The notes below the pieces were generated by a model that worked only from the letters and a program-made list of their open reading frames with translations, was not told the origin of the DNA and did not search any database. Below, piece by piece: positions 25,134-37,667 of a DNA stretch of 64,000 bases. A program made the position numbers and the translations under genes. The DNA lies in NCBI GenBank assembly GCA_037957365.1, contig JARHVA010004229.1:842501-906500 (forward strand), read 5' to 3'. Source of the stretch: Torreya grandis (taxonomy: Eukaryota; Streptophyta; Pinopsida; Cupressales; Taxaceae). Every line of letters starts with the position of its first letter. Position 1 is the first letter of the stretch.

Positions 25134-25639
25134 GTAGAGTAAATATATGTTAGAAGCATGTTTGATTTTTATCCACTCAGATACAAGCCAACTCAGGTGG
25201 CAAGCAAGAGGAGCAGGTCACCAACTCTCTTTTTTGTTTAGCTACTTGCCTGGCATCATAAGTCCTTTTGCTAGGAAGGGGACTTGAGAAGTTTTCCCTT
25301 TGATCTAGGAGGGAGGTGAACATTCTTGGTTAGTTGTATATAATAATTTGTTTTTAGCTTCTTTTCTTGCTTTCCCTAAGAGCTATTACACAGGTAGTAG
25401 TTTTCTTAGTCTTGAGTGCATTTTCATTTCCTTGGAGGTAGATTTGCATGACTAGTTCTAAGTTTTATTAGAGCTATTACTGGTTTTCAAATTTACCATC
25501 TGACTCTGTGCCCAATGGATTTGCAAGGCAACTGGTCTATAGCATAGTAGGCATGCTTCCCCTAGGTGTCACCAATTTTTTGACCAAATTTTTCCCATAG
25601 GCAAAAAATTTGGTCCCCTTCCTCCCTTGTTATTCATGC

Positions 25640-25955
25640 CAGTCACTTTTAGGTTGTTCAAGTTCAACATGTTTGGTTCATGGCCTGGTTCAAGTGTTTT
25701 GGTTGCTTTTGGTTCAAAGGGTTCATCATTCAGTTCAAGCATCTCATTTCAATAACATTGAACCTTCATATCATTGAACCATTGAACCAATTTTTTGGTT
25801 CAATGGGCTAGGTTCAATGTACTTGGTTCAAGACATAAGTTCAATGGGTTTAGTTCAATGGAAGTTCATTGACGCACTTGGTTGAACCTTTGAACCATTG
25901 AACCATTTTGGTTCAATGGCTTGGTTTAAAGGTATGCCCTTGGTTGAAGGGGAGT
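25640..25955. repeat. GGTTCAATG repeat cluster with perfect hairpins
   Basis: More than a dozen copies of TTCAA, GGTTCAA or GGTTCAATGG and their complement CCATTGAACC occur in about 300 bp. Two perfect 11 bp hairpins form from CCATTGAACCA and TGGTTCAATGG: 25779-25789 with 25796-25806, and 25895-25905 with 25909-25919. The cluster lies just upstream of the 3' LTR of element 2. Confidence 0.85.
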
Positions 25956-26000
25956 CTTCAAGTCACAATGCCCTTTCGGAGGGCAGGCACTTCAACATTT

Positions 26001-26012
26001 GCAAAGGAAAAT
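26001..26012 (+). promoter_or_regulatory. Purine-rich tract before the 3' LTR of element 2
   Basis: GCAAAGGAAAAT directly precedes the LTR start TGGGTAAGG, at the expected place for plus-strand priming. It is short and A-rich, so support is moderate. Confidence 0.45.
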
Positions 26013-27735
26013 TGGGTAAGGTTCATTTTCATTTAAAAGTTCAATTTGATTTGAAATAAGACTCAGTCCTGAATTCCTTCAAACTTTTGACTGAAGGAAT
26101 TCCTTCAGAAAAAAGGTTTGAAGGAATTCAGGTGCGCTTCAAGCAAAACCAAGTCGGGTCAGGAGAGTTTCCATAGACTTTTTGTTTGCAAGAAATTGCC
26201 CACGAATAAAAGTCCATAGAAAACAAAGCAAAGCAAAGGTAGACCTGAGGGAAATTGACTTGGGGAAATTGTCTGTGAGAGCCCAAGAGTTAGTCTAAAA
26301 AACAAAGGGACCCATCGAAGGACCCCAAAGGGAAGGTGCCCTTTCAGGGGACTTCCGACTAAGTCAAACGGGACTTTTTTCAAAGAGACTTGTGATGAGA
26401 AATATACAAGGCAAAGAAGATAAGCCACATAAAGACAAAGCCACATGGACATGACTGGCATGGTGAAGGACCTGAGGATGTCTTGAAGGATGTCAAAATT
26501 AGCAGAATAGTATAGCCATTGGTTTTCAAAGCGGTGACATTTGGGAAGCCATCAAATTCAAGAAGGTGAAATATTTATTAGTGTTCAAAGCATGACAACT
26601 GCAGGGACGTCAAAGTTAACAAAACAAAATGGTTGTTTGGTTTCAAGTGAAAGAGTGTTAACCAGGAGCTAGAATGCAGTGACCCACTCGAGAGTTCACC
26701 CATGGGGGCTGAAGGAGCCAGATAGAGACAAATTTGAGAAAAGATAAGCCTAAGCATGGAGTGAGCAAGCAATCAGTCCAAGTGGTGCCATTTGAGAAGT
26801 GACTTTGATAGGTGAAATAATTCTTGTGAATTGATCATGAGAGGATGCAAATAGCTAGTAAAGTAACCAGTTTTCTCCATTTTACATTTAATGAGTGGAC
26901 AAACCGTGTATTGACCTTGAAAATTTAGATTTTGAGTAGACAAAAGGAACAACTCATTAATGTTTTGAGTGACTCATTCTTCCCATGAAGGGATGCATAT
27001 GCCACTTGTAAAAAAAGAATGCCAAATGAGCCTCCTTGCTTTTCCATATATATTGTGAACTTTTCATTTTGTAATGATCTTCCACATTTTGTAAGGCATA
27101 GCCTTGGCAAAAAATTTCACCTGAATCAAATAAATACAATTTTTACCTCCATCTTGGATAGACATATATGAGTATGTGTTGAGTGTTTGGTTTGTGTTCA
27201 GTCATTGTTTCTTGATGCTTTCATAGGTTCAACACCAGCATACCTATTGTCTATAAGGTGCCATCTCTACAGCTAACAGGAGAAGAGCAGTATTTGAGAG
27301 GTGTGAAATAGAGAAAATTACTACATAAGTGTGCATCCCACAGCACCTTTGGTGATCTCTATTTTCTATATTTTCCATTAAGGCCTCCCTGCTAGTTTCT
27401 AGCAGCCTGGTCCTTTTGCCAAGTGTGAAGCGTATGTATGCATTTGTCTGATTTCAAGAGTGGATGTGTGAAGGTCAACTTTATTTTGGTGCATCACCTC
27501 TTTAGAGTAGTTTGTTTTCCTGCATCTTTCTCCATTTTCACCCCCCACTATATCTATCTGTATATATGTGTTTTGGAATTGCTGGAACAAACATGATGCA
27601 TCAAAGGGAGCTAGCCCTTATCTAGAGACTCTCCCCTCCAACTTTGCTAGTCCTGTAGGCGAGAGGGGAGTTTCCATGTTGTGAGGAGAAGGCAGGAGTT
27701 TGACTTCCTACCATTGGGTGCATTTTCCTTTGTCA
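26013..27735 (+). repeat. 3' LTR of element 2
   Basis: Partner of 21392-23117, 1723 bp, starting TGGGTAAGG and ending TTTGTCA. It carries an intact palindrome cluster at its left end, a candidate TATA box at 27047-27053 and a stem-loop at 27631-27670. One small insertion (about 16 bp, near 27225) distinguishes it from the 5' copy. Confidence 0.92.
26071..26129. repeat. Nested palindromes in the 3' LTR of element 2
   Basis: A perfect 18 bp palindrome CTGAAGGAATTCCTTCAG (26091-26108) sits inside a perfect 14 bp inverted repeat, GAATTCCTTCAAAC (26071-26084) and GTTTGAAGGAATTC (26116-26129). The whole block can fold as a cruciform. Confidence 0.9.
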
Positions 27736-28562
27736 ACAAAAACTAAACAAGAATTTCCTTAGATATAAGAGTGAAGAATGGAATATAAGATAAAATCTAG
27801 AGTTTATGTTAGTTCACTAGTATGAAGGCATAAGTGTAGTGATTCTTATAATGATCATGGCACACTGGTCAATATGGACAACAATTTCATATGGTCCTTA
27901 ATGGCACCAAAAATAAGTGAAGCATTTGATAAAATATCTTATATTATATTACTTTTGGAAATATTCCTCCATACTATCACTTGATGTTTCTAAAGTTTTT
28001 TAGATCTTGACTAAGAAAATATTAGTCTAATGATTTTTTTAGTAAATTTGTTTCCCCTTTCACATTTGTTTGTTGAAATCTTTTAGGTTTACCATATGAG
28101 GTGTAGAGTGTTTTATGGTCTATATAGTTACTTAGGTGATTTTAAAATTTTATAATGAATTTGGTAAGAAGGCCATATAGGAGGTAAGTTGATAGGCATG
28201 TGCAAGTGTATTGGCTCATACATTGACTCAACTATATCAAAATACTCAATGGGTAATTTCTTCCTAATAAAGTCATTAGTGATTTATTGACCTGGTATAG
28301 TTTGTGTGTTGTCTATAACATAGTTATGGATATCATTATATTTTATGCACTAAATCTATTTGAATACTTGAATTGTAGTGAACTATCTTAATGATTTTAT
28401 TAAAAAAATAAGTTATTATAATATTTGAGAGAAATTAATCACAAGAACATACTTTAGTATCAATTCTTGATTTAAAGAGGGAAAATATAATTTCAAAAAA
28501 AATCCTATAAACACAGACCATGGAGGTCCCCTGAATGCCTTCCAACTAGGGAGTGGAATTTA
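27736..28562. other. A+T-rich DNA between element 2 and the gypsy element
   Basis: No open frame and no recognised motif. It is the right flank of element 2 and the left flank of the gypsy insertion. Confidence 0.5.
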
Positions 28563-30996
28563 TGTCACATCCAATTTTTCCTCTATAAATAATTGAGCAT
28601 TAACTAGTGGATTATGTAATGATTGTTAATAGATCTAATATTCATTCCTAAGTTGGATTGTTTACTATTTACTATGACTATGCATTCTTGAATAATATCT
28701 ATATTTATAGTTGTTGATTATGGTTAGTACTCTATGTGAATAGGTGGACTAATTTCATTTTTAGATATTTTAACTCTATAGTTTATTTATGATTATATGA
28801 TGATTATTACCATGATGTGGGTTAACTACATTTTGTGTTTATTAAGGTGAATGTAGGATCACTATACACCTTAGACTAATATGGAGGGAGAGTATCATTA
28901 GAGAAGTCAGAGTAGATGTTGATATTTGGGGTAAAGAGAAGGAGATGGAACCCTACACACACCACTTAGACTATCATAGTTAACATTTTTACTTTGATGA
29001 GTTTAAGTTAGTATTATTTGTTATATGAGATATATTTCATGTTTACACTAATCTTTGCATTATGTTTATTTCCTAATGAGTGTATATGTGGTAGTTAATG
29101 ATGTGGTTATGTATCCATGCATTATTTTTTTGTTGTATCTTGTCATTCCATACATATCATGATATATGCATTTGGTTTCATAGGATTGAAATGTCTAATT
29201 GATTATACCATATTATAGTTTATTGACCATGCTATTTATAACCAAAAATATTTCCTTATGTTAATTTTTTGAAATACAAACAAGTTAAAAATCTTGTGTG
29301 TTTAATTACTTGGTAAGGTTGGACCTTATATGAGTCATGTTCAAGGGTTAAAACATCTGATTTTAGACTTTAATACCAAGTGTGAACATAAAAAGTAATA
29401 AGAGGGGGAAATATAAAAACTTATGGTTAATGTAAATTGCTGATAAACTTGGTATGTTGGGTAAAACTATTAAAATATTAGTTGGCATAGTGAAATTATT
29501 AAAATATGGATATTTTGTATTGTTAATAAACCTAAAAAAAATTATTAAAAAATATTCAATGAAACGAAACGATGTAAGTAGTAAAAATTATTATGGTTTC
29601 AATGTATATATTCATCATTGCATGTTTTTAACTTGTGTGGGAGGGTGTATGGTGGCCATGCCAGATTCAATGGTTTGAAAAGCTAAGAAAATAACACCTA
29701 CACTCAAGGAAACTACTAATGCATTAATGAAGACAAATGGTGAATGTGGAGTTCCATTTGTGCATGCCAAAAGAAGTAAAATTCATAAATGTTAAGGAGG
29801 AAAGAATATAAGGGGTGAATAATATATGTATAAGAAAGTGGGGAAAATAAAAAATTATAGCTAGAAGTGTTAGTTGGGACTAATATCTCTTGACACCATG
29901 ACTACCCCCAGTTGAGTTGGAACTCAACAAAGTCAAGTAGGTCATGTCATTTTAATTCATGCATGAAAGAAAAAAAGTATTATATATCCATAGTTATGCT
30001 TTTATTATTTTTTTCAATGAATATTCTCTCTATATTTTTCTATTAAGGTAAAGGAAATCTTTTAGAATAGTGGTGGCTTTGAGAGAAAAACTAAGGTACC
30101 AATTTATGGACCTGTGGATAGAACTCATGTTCCATCCACATGCCTATAATTTTTTTTCCAAAAATAATTAGAATCTTGTCTTATTCATAAATAAAATTCA
30201 TAGTTAGTTAAGTTAGCCATTACTTGGGTTATTGAACTAGGGTAGATTATTGTTATAAACCTCGATTCTCCAAAATGGAAAGAATCCTTATTTTATTATT
30301 CCACTTTAGAGAATATATTACATCCTTAAATAAGTAAACAATTTATTGAAATCATTTAGGTTAAATCTCTTTTATGGAAATGGTATAAGTAAAACCTTCT
30401 TTCAAATGTAAGGAGTTAAAAATTAGTGTTATTTCAAGTTAAACCAAATTTGTTATGATATTAAAACCTATAGAAATTCATTTAATATAATTTGGGGATT
30501 CATAATTATTTTAATGAAAAAGATGTAATGAATAATAATTCAATGATTAGTTACACCTATAGGTAGCTATGTTGAATTAAGTATTTATAGGAATTAACCT
30601 ATAGCTATGACTTTGGGAAAAATCAGGTTTGTTTTCCTAAATGGTTTGTTGAGAGTATGTAAGTCGACTGTAGGGGAATGTTTGGTATATGAGAAAACTA
30701 TAGTGAAAATTAATTGAGATAATACAATAATATTCTTTGATATAGTAATGAAAATTAATAAGTTTATTGTGTTATGTTCAGATGCATTTCATTATAATAT
30801 CTGACTATAGCTTTAATTGAAGTATAATGACTTGTCCCATTTGAATGAGTTTCCATCTATTATTTACCTACTTTTTGTATAACCATTATGTGTTATGAGA
30901 TTTTGTGTGCTTCATTGGAGGAGTATTAAACCTAATTAATAATATAGATTATTATGTCGATTGATTATTTTTGTTTCTACCTATAGATACCTTGTG

Positions 30997-31339
<343 letters not shown>

Positions 31340-31350
<11 letters not shown>

Positions 31351-31415
31351 ATATATATATGTATATACACATACACACACACACATGCGTGCACACACAC
31401 ACACACACACACACA

Positions 31416-31450
<35 letters not shown>

Positions 31451-31728
31451 AGACAGATAGAAACACACACACACACACACACACACACAGAGAGAGACAC
31501 ACACACACACACACACACACAGACACACACACACACACACAGACACACAGACACATACACACACATACACACACACCCACACACACACACACACACACCC
31601 ACACACCCCCCCCCACACACACGTGTGTGTGTGTGTGTGCGTGTGTGCATGTGTGTGTGTGTGTGTCTGTGCGCACCCACGCATGCACATGCGCACACAC
31701 ATTTGGGTGTGTGTGTGTGTGTGTGTGT
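31340..31728. repeat. Compound (TA)n-(CA)n-(TG)n microsatellite
   Basis: (TA)n near 31341-31360 leads into interrupted (CA)n to about 31622. Then the strand sense switches to (GT)n at 31622-31668, back to CACAC, and again to (GT)n at 31706-31728. CA followed by GT makes long imperfect inverted repeats. The matching place in the 3' LTR has only a short (TG)n near 54006-54022. Confidence 0.95.
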
Positions 31729-33241
31729 AAGCACATGTATATATCCCAGTTATAAAAATGGAATTATCAAGAGTGGTGTATGTTATCTTTAAGAAACCAT
31801 TGGTATGAAATAATTTTTTTATAACTAAACATAGAGGTCCTTTTAGTAATTTATTTTGAATAAAATAATGCATAGGTAAATATGTATGAATATTGGATGT
31901 AGTTATGTTGTTAACAGATGTAACTATACTTAGATGTTAGATAACTATAAATACATACTCAGTTAAATGATTTATTTTCATTAAATTTAAGTACATGGAA
32001 ATAGATCATAGATTGAGATGATGAAATCCAATAGCATGATTTGTATGGTTTCAGCTAGAAATATTTTCATTGATAATCAATTTAGTGCTCATGGTATGTA
32101 ATGTGACTTTTGATATAACTTAGATGTATATAAAAATGCTAAAAAATATAATAAGGTGCCATAATGAAAATTATATTAAACTTATCATGGGAGATTAAGT
32201 AGCTAAATGTTGGTTTCATTAACTTCACTTAAATCCAAATTATCCTATGATTGTGTTTTATAGATAATGAAATGAGATATTGTCTCATATATGTCATTTA
32301 ATTTCAGTTTAAAGGCATATGGGAATTTTTTAGATTGAAACCCATATACAAATCATCTGGCATTAATTGATGATGTGTTATGTACCAGTTGAGGTAGTGT
32401 CTATGATTATGACTAATCTATGTGATATAAAAACTATAAATAATTCATTGGACAAAGTAATGTTTATAGCTGGAACATTATCATTTCTCTTGGCTATCTT
32501 AGTTTAAATTTTTCCATGATATCATGTTAGAGGAATTAGTTTCCAATATCTATCTTATTTGATACATGTATTAGTAGACTTAAATAATATGAGTTCTTGT
32601 TGACTTCTTTATACTCATAATATTTTCACTTACCCATCCATGAAGGTAGGGCCATTCCATAGTTGGGAAATTATGTGAGGGATCTATGTGTTATGGTTTG
32701 TGTGGAAAAACACTTTGATGATGCTCTACCTCCCCAGTAGCTATCAACCAATGAAAAATAATACACATGGCTTGTTACTAATTTTAATGAGCTTATGTGA
32801 TGCTCATATGTTCTATGGAACATTATAATATTTATATTCTAATATTTAGTACTATAAATGTCTAAATTTGGAATAAATTGTAAGGAATTGTGATTAGAGT
32901 AGTTGACTATCTCATAAAACTAATAGGGAATTTTGATTACCTAACTTGGCTATATATTATTCTAGATTATAAATATTATATATAATAATGGTATTACTTG
33001 TAATCTAAAAATATTATTTAATTCTTTATTTAGAGATGTTACAATTATATTCATATCTAATTATTGTTATATAGTTGTTTTGAATCTAAATCGATCAAGG
33101 CATCAACCATCAGTTAAGAATAAATAAAAATAATTATTACTAGATGCATTTAGTTATAAAACCATAAACATTATATCTAATTAATGGAATTATTTGAAAA
33201 AAATTATAACTCTGAGTGAATCCAGTCAGGTTTTAACATTG

Positions 33242-33253
33242 TGGTATCAGAGC
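33242..33253 (+). promoter_or_regulatory. Primer-binding site, initiator tRNA-Met
   Basis: TGGTATCAGAGC lies three bases after the 5' LTR end. This is the standard primer-binding site of many plant Ty3/gypsy and Ty1/copia elements and is intact here. Confidence 0.92.
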
Positions 33254-33326
33254 TTAGGTTTTAACTCTCAGACCTAGTGAGTCCACTAATGTATCCTTAA
33301 TTATCCTATTTTTTTTACAAAGGAAA

Positions 33327-34191
33327 ATGGTGCAAAGTAGACCACCTAGTGAGGGTCCTTATAATCCCAACCCTAAAATTGATACAAATCAATGATAAAT
33401 TAAGCAAGATACAAATATTGATTAGATCCTTATGATTACGAATGAGATTAGAGATTGTATTGAATATATGGAAAGATAGGTTCACGGATATGAAGGAGGA
33501 AATGATCAAGAGTAACATGAAGAACTACCATAAGATTCTAGATATCATGTAGTTATAAACATGAATAAAGTTAATAAACCAAAGTTTGATGGAATGGTGT
33601 TGGGTGATAGAGTGGAAGCCTGGATTATTAAAATGGAAAAGTATTTCAAGATCAAAAATTAATTTGAGGTAACCAAGGTATTCTATGTAGATTACCAATT
33701 TGATCATGAAGAACCAACCTAATGGGATAATAAGAAACTTGATATGAGTCTCGATCCTACCACCACTACATGGGAATAACTCATGGGCTAGTTTAGAACA
33801 TGTTGGTTACCTTGATTGTATTTTTATAAGAAGCCCATAGATTTTTAGAAAATGATAAATTGGGATAAATGATTCATTAAATAATTGAATCAATTCAAAA
33901 ATATCTTGAATTATGTTTTATAGTATCAAAAGTATAAAGTTCATCATGGGATTGAAAACCCAAATTCGGCATGAAGTGGTTGTGTATGGACCATCAACTG
34001 TGGATCAATTTTTCAATAAAGTGATCAAGTAAGAAAATAAATTGAAATATCATTCCAAAGTTAGAGAAAAATTAAAGAAATTTTTTGGAGGTCTTAAGAC
34101 AACCTTTAGGAAAAAATGGAAATGGAATGGAAAATCCATGAACTAGTTAAAGAATTAAAATGAAAAATTCAATAGTACTTCAGGCAACAAG
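33327..34191 (+). pseudogene. gag: gag of the gypsy element, 5' part (degenerate)
   Basis: An ATG at 33327 opens a frame with many stops and shifts. Near 33578-33655 the translation reads KFDGMVLGDRVEAWI followed by KMEKYFKI, the usual start of the capsid domain in plant Ty3/gypsy Gag. Further acidic and WD-containing pieces follow to about 34160. Gag forms the virus-like particle shell and packages the RNA. The frame is cut at 34191, where element A inserted. The rest of gag resumes at 38611. No full-length product is possible. Confidence 0.8.
34187..34191. repeat. Left target duplication of element A
   Basis: ACAAG directly precedes the element. The right flank is GCAAG at 38606-38610, with one mismatch. 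Confidence 0.75.
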
Positions 34192-34354
34192 TGTTAGAGG
34201 TAAAATAATCAAGAGGTAGGGGGTGAATCAATGATTCTAGATAATCCAATTAAATTCCCAACTCTTAAAAATTTATCACACATCAACTTTATCAATAAAT
34301 ATAAATATGAAATCATATACATCCAAAGCATACATAAGATCATACATCACATGA
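34192..34354 (+). repeat. Left arm of terminal inverted repeat of element A
   Basis: Begins TGTTAGAGGT. Its complement is found at 38451-38605, ending ACCTCTAATA, about 75-80% alike over about 160 bp. Shared pieces include TTAGAGGTA, GGGGTGAAT and AAAGCATA..TAAGA.CATACATCAC. On the element's strand this is the normal end of the LTR. Confidence 0.85.
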
Positions 34355-35397
34355 ACACATCATATATGTGGGAAACCCTCTTGGGGGATAAAACCCATTA
34401 AACCCTACAAGATGGACTACAATCCTATAAAATAGATCAAAAATTTAGACCAAAACCAATTTATCAAGGAACACCCATCCCTTATTTTAATAAGACACTA
34501 ATCCTATAAGGATCTACAACCCCTATCTAATTGAGCACTGACAATAACTAGACCTTTACAAAGCTTTACCTTAAAAGGAGGAACCAACCCCCTAAGTAAC
34601 CAATCACCCACTTAGATACCTACATATATCACCTTGAACACCTATTTATATTATTAAATTCATGATGATCACCTTTGTTTACACTCTTTACATCCAATCT
34701 CTCTCAAGCTTCCTCTAGGGGTAACTTTCTCAAACTACCTCTTCTAGGCTCATTAGGTGTAATGATTTGTGTGTCTTCCTACATTAAAATGATTAGATAA
34801 AAATTGATAATATTTTTTCACACTTTTATGGTCCTAACTAACATGTACCTTATCTCTCAAAAGTTCTCTTATTTGATTGAATCCTCTCTCACAGTATATC
34901 TTTGATGTCACAAATTTGGCCTAAGTATGGGAATTTGGTAAAATCTATTTGAGAATCCAACTTTGCACCTTAATAAATATTTCTATGTTCCATGTCCAGA
35001 CCTAAAATTTGCACCATATAATTTCCTTTCATTTTGGAGTCAATCCATGTATCAAAATACTCATCAAACCTTCACACATGTGAAATATGATGTCATCAAA
35101 CTACTTAGCATTAACTGTCAAGATGACTACCTGACCTTAAACATTCATATGACTATTTTAATGAAATATGTTCACTACCATAAGAACTATTAACACTCAT
35201 AACACCCCATAGGATCTCTAGAACATGTCCATAACATTAATATCATCCATCGATTACATTACAAAATCAAACATTGAACAATCATGCAAGAACACTAAAG
35301 CACCTTAAAGCACACTTTGTCATTGTCAATCTAGGATACATGACACCTATTAATTAACCTTGGTCACCTTCAAGACATCATTTAAAATATTCCAACA
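34192..35397 (-). repeat. Left LTR of element A (3' LTR in element orientation), 1206 bp
   Basis: On the minus strand it begins TGTTGGAATA after a purine tract and ends ACCTCTAACA, giving proper TG..CA ends. Its middle matches 37668-38450 in direct orientation, including GGAGGAACCAACCCC, CTCAAACTACCTCTTCTAG and TGTGAAATATGATGTCATCA. Confidence 0.85.
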
Positions 35398-35411
35398 ATC
35401 TCTCCCTTTAT
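35398..35411 (-). promoter_or_regulatory. Polypurine tract of element A
   Basis: On the minus strand ATAAAGGGAGAGAT directly precedes the LTR start TGTTGGAATA. This is a typical copia-type plus-strand priming tract and fixes the element's orientation. Confidence 0.75.
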
Positions 35412-36529
35412 CATTGATGTTAACACCAATACAAATCTTATGCATAGCTTTGTCTCTCTCTTCAAGTACTTTCTCCCCCTTTGACAGAAAAACAATGTGG
35501 GATCAACTCCTGATCCTATGGACCTAAAAGGACTTCAAGGACCAATAATGGGAAAGGAACACCTATAAGAGATGATACCAACTCCCCATAACATTTTCCA
35601 TATTTATTATTACCTTGATATTCTTCAAACATGATCCATGACTACATTCTTCTTTGATCATACTAGCTTCTACGAAGACAAAACATAAATGACCATAAGA
35701 AACTATATGAACTTACCTTGAAAAGATTAAGAGGGACTCCCCTATGTCACATGAGCTTAGCCACAATTTTGATCATCGATAGAGAATTTCCAATAATTAT
35801 TAATCAACATAATTTCCTTCATACTTTCTCTCTCAAATTCTACTACACAGTCCTTTGATCGTATGTCCTAACCATTGACAAAGCTCCCCTAACTCAATGG
35901 CATACACAACTTATCATAGATAGAACTCATAGACCATAATAATAATATTCAAAGATATGACAGCATATTATAATAATCCTCCATATCAAACTTATCTTTA
36001 ATCTTTCTATGAAATAGAATATCTTGACAACTCATCATCCTTGATTACAAACCTAGAAAATTTCATTCCCTACTTGCAGATATTACATACATAGATTCAT
36101 TTTTCACCATATTGACCAACAAGACCATCCATCAATGATTTATGAAAAAAATTATTTTAGCATCATTGTTCCTAAATTATATCTTCTGAATCATTCAATC
36201 ACAATAATTTGGAGTAGATTCATAAAACTCATTACTCCCCCTTAGCCAACCACATTTTCAAAAGATCTTTCTTGTCCTACAACATAAAAAATAAATAAAT
36301 AGCACCACCATGCTTCCTATTTATATAAAGTGTATCCTTAAAGATTAGAGAGAGACACACCTTGGACATAGTGAGACTAAAAGTCCCAAAACTTAAGAGA
36401 CTCCCATATCTCCATATTCTCATTTTAATTATAGTCCTACCACATCACCAAATTGAATTTGAATGGATCCTTGACTTCATTATTTTTTTAATACTTTTCA
36501 ACTAATTTAGACAATATAAACTCTTGACT
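35412..36529. other. Non-coding part of element A between gag and 3' LTR
   Basis: No frame or motif recognised on either strand. In a complete copia element, pol would be expected downstream of gag. Here only about 1.1 kb of non-coding DNA is present. Confidence 0.55.
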
Positions 36530-37640
36530 TTATTTCATATCTATCATAGAAAACAAACCATCTTTGGTCTTTGTTTGATCTCTCCTAATAGGCTTAGGTT
36601 TCCACAACCATTTTTGACCTCTTCCTTGCACACTAAGAGCTCCATATACCTTATTTTTATTTAAAAAATAATTCAAATTCTTCTTTAAATATCTAAAAAT
36701 GTGACCAACTCTATGACATCTGAAATAAAGAAGATCAATCATACCTTTTTTATGATGATTGTGATCTTTCATTGACTGATTTCTTCTCCTCTTGCATTCT
36801 CTATAAATATGGCCAAACTAATTACATGCATAATAATGACTCTGGGATGAATATATCACTACATTTATCTATGTATCTTTTCTTCTTTCTTTCACTCTAG
36901 GATCATGATTGAACTTATCTTGACTTGATTGTCTTTGCTTGTAGAACCTTGAAATGTGGCCAATTTTTTGACAACTATAGAAAACAATGTCTTCCATAAG
37001 TTTTGTTTGAATATAATGATTTCCATTTGAATATTTGATTATTGTTACATATTTTATTTCCCTATGACCAAAAATATGACAAACATAAAAATGGCCCATA
37101 AAATATTTGTCATACCTTGAAGCATTTGGTTGTCTTATTGGCTTCCTCATTTTGTCTTTAACCTAATTTGATTTATCTTTCATGCTACCATCCTCTTTGA
37201 CTTGTTATGATTTCTTTTTTATTCTTCAATATTTCCTATCTTAATTATGACCTTGTCATGTTAATCCTTTAGGGAAAAAATATTAGCCTTCAATTAAACA
37301 CATTCATCTTTTTTATCCCTAATGCTTGAACTTGTAGCCTCTAATTAAATTCTAAGATCTTTGATGGTCTCCTTATCCTCCTTAGCCCTTTTGGCCATGT
37401 CATATCTCAATATACATTCTTTCTCTTCCATATAATTGATTATTTATTGATTCTCCTTTTCCTTTATCATGGATTTACTTGAAAAAACTCTCCTTAAGAG
37501 ATTTGACTTGTAATTTAAGACCTTTAATCATATTCCTCATTTTATGATTCCTCTTCTTTCACTCCTTCAATTGACCAAGTACACTCATGATATTATCCTC
37601 TATATCAAATTATTATTCCTTTATATCATTAAAATTTTCA
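36530..37640 (-). pseudogene. gag: gag-like protein of element A with four zinc knuckles (degenerate)
   Basis: On the minus strand two open pieces (37150-36869, 93 codons; 36772-36530, 80 codons) and the DNA around them encode a basic protein with repeated CCHC-type knuckles. Seen in order are FYVCHIFGHREIKY (about 37047-37090), FYSCQKIGHISRFYK (36943-36990), YACN-stop-FGHIYREC (36795-36845) and FRCHRVGHIFRYLK (36685-36726). Most have lost a Cys to Tyr, Phe or Leu, consistent with G-to-A or point decay. CCHC knuckles bind nucleic acid in retroelement Gag. Upstream (37150-37640) is Lys/Glu-rich and looks like coiled coil. Stops and shifts rule out a working product. Confidence 0.72.
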
Positions 37641-37667
37641 TCATCAAACAAGATGATCTTTTTGAGT

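Larger units (their letters stand above)
21392..27735 (+). mobile_element. LTR retrotransposon (element 2), no pol, relatively young
   Basis: Two direct LTRs of 1726 and 1723 bp enclose a 2.9 kb interior. By eye the LTRs are roughly 85-95% identical, clearly closer than any other LTR pair here, so this is the youngest insertion. The 3' LTR starts TGGGTAAGG and both end TGTCA. A primer-binding-like site follows the 5' LTR, and a purine-rich tract precedes the 3' LTR. The interior holds one decayed acidic reading frame and a hairpin-rich tail but no protease, reverse transcriptase or integrase, so it must have relied on another element. Target duplication is unclear: left flank ATAAT, right flank ACAAA. 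Confidence 0.88.

Noticed and set aside
31616..31735. CRISPR-like or hairpin gene in the CA/GT switch region
   Set aside because: The inverted symmetry arises simply because CA and GT repeats are complementary. There are no spacers or unit structure.
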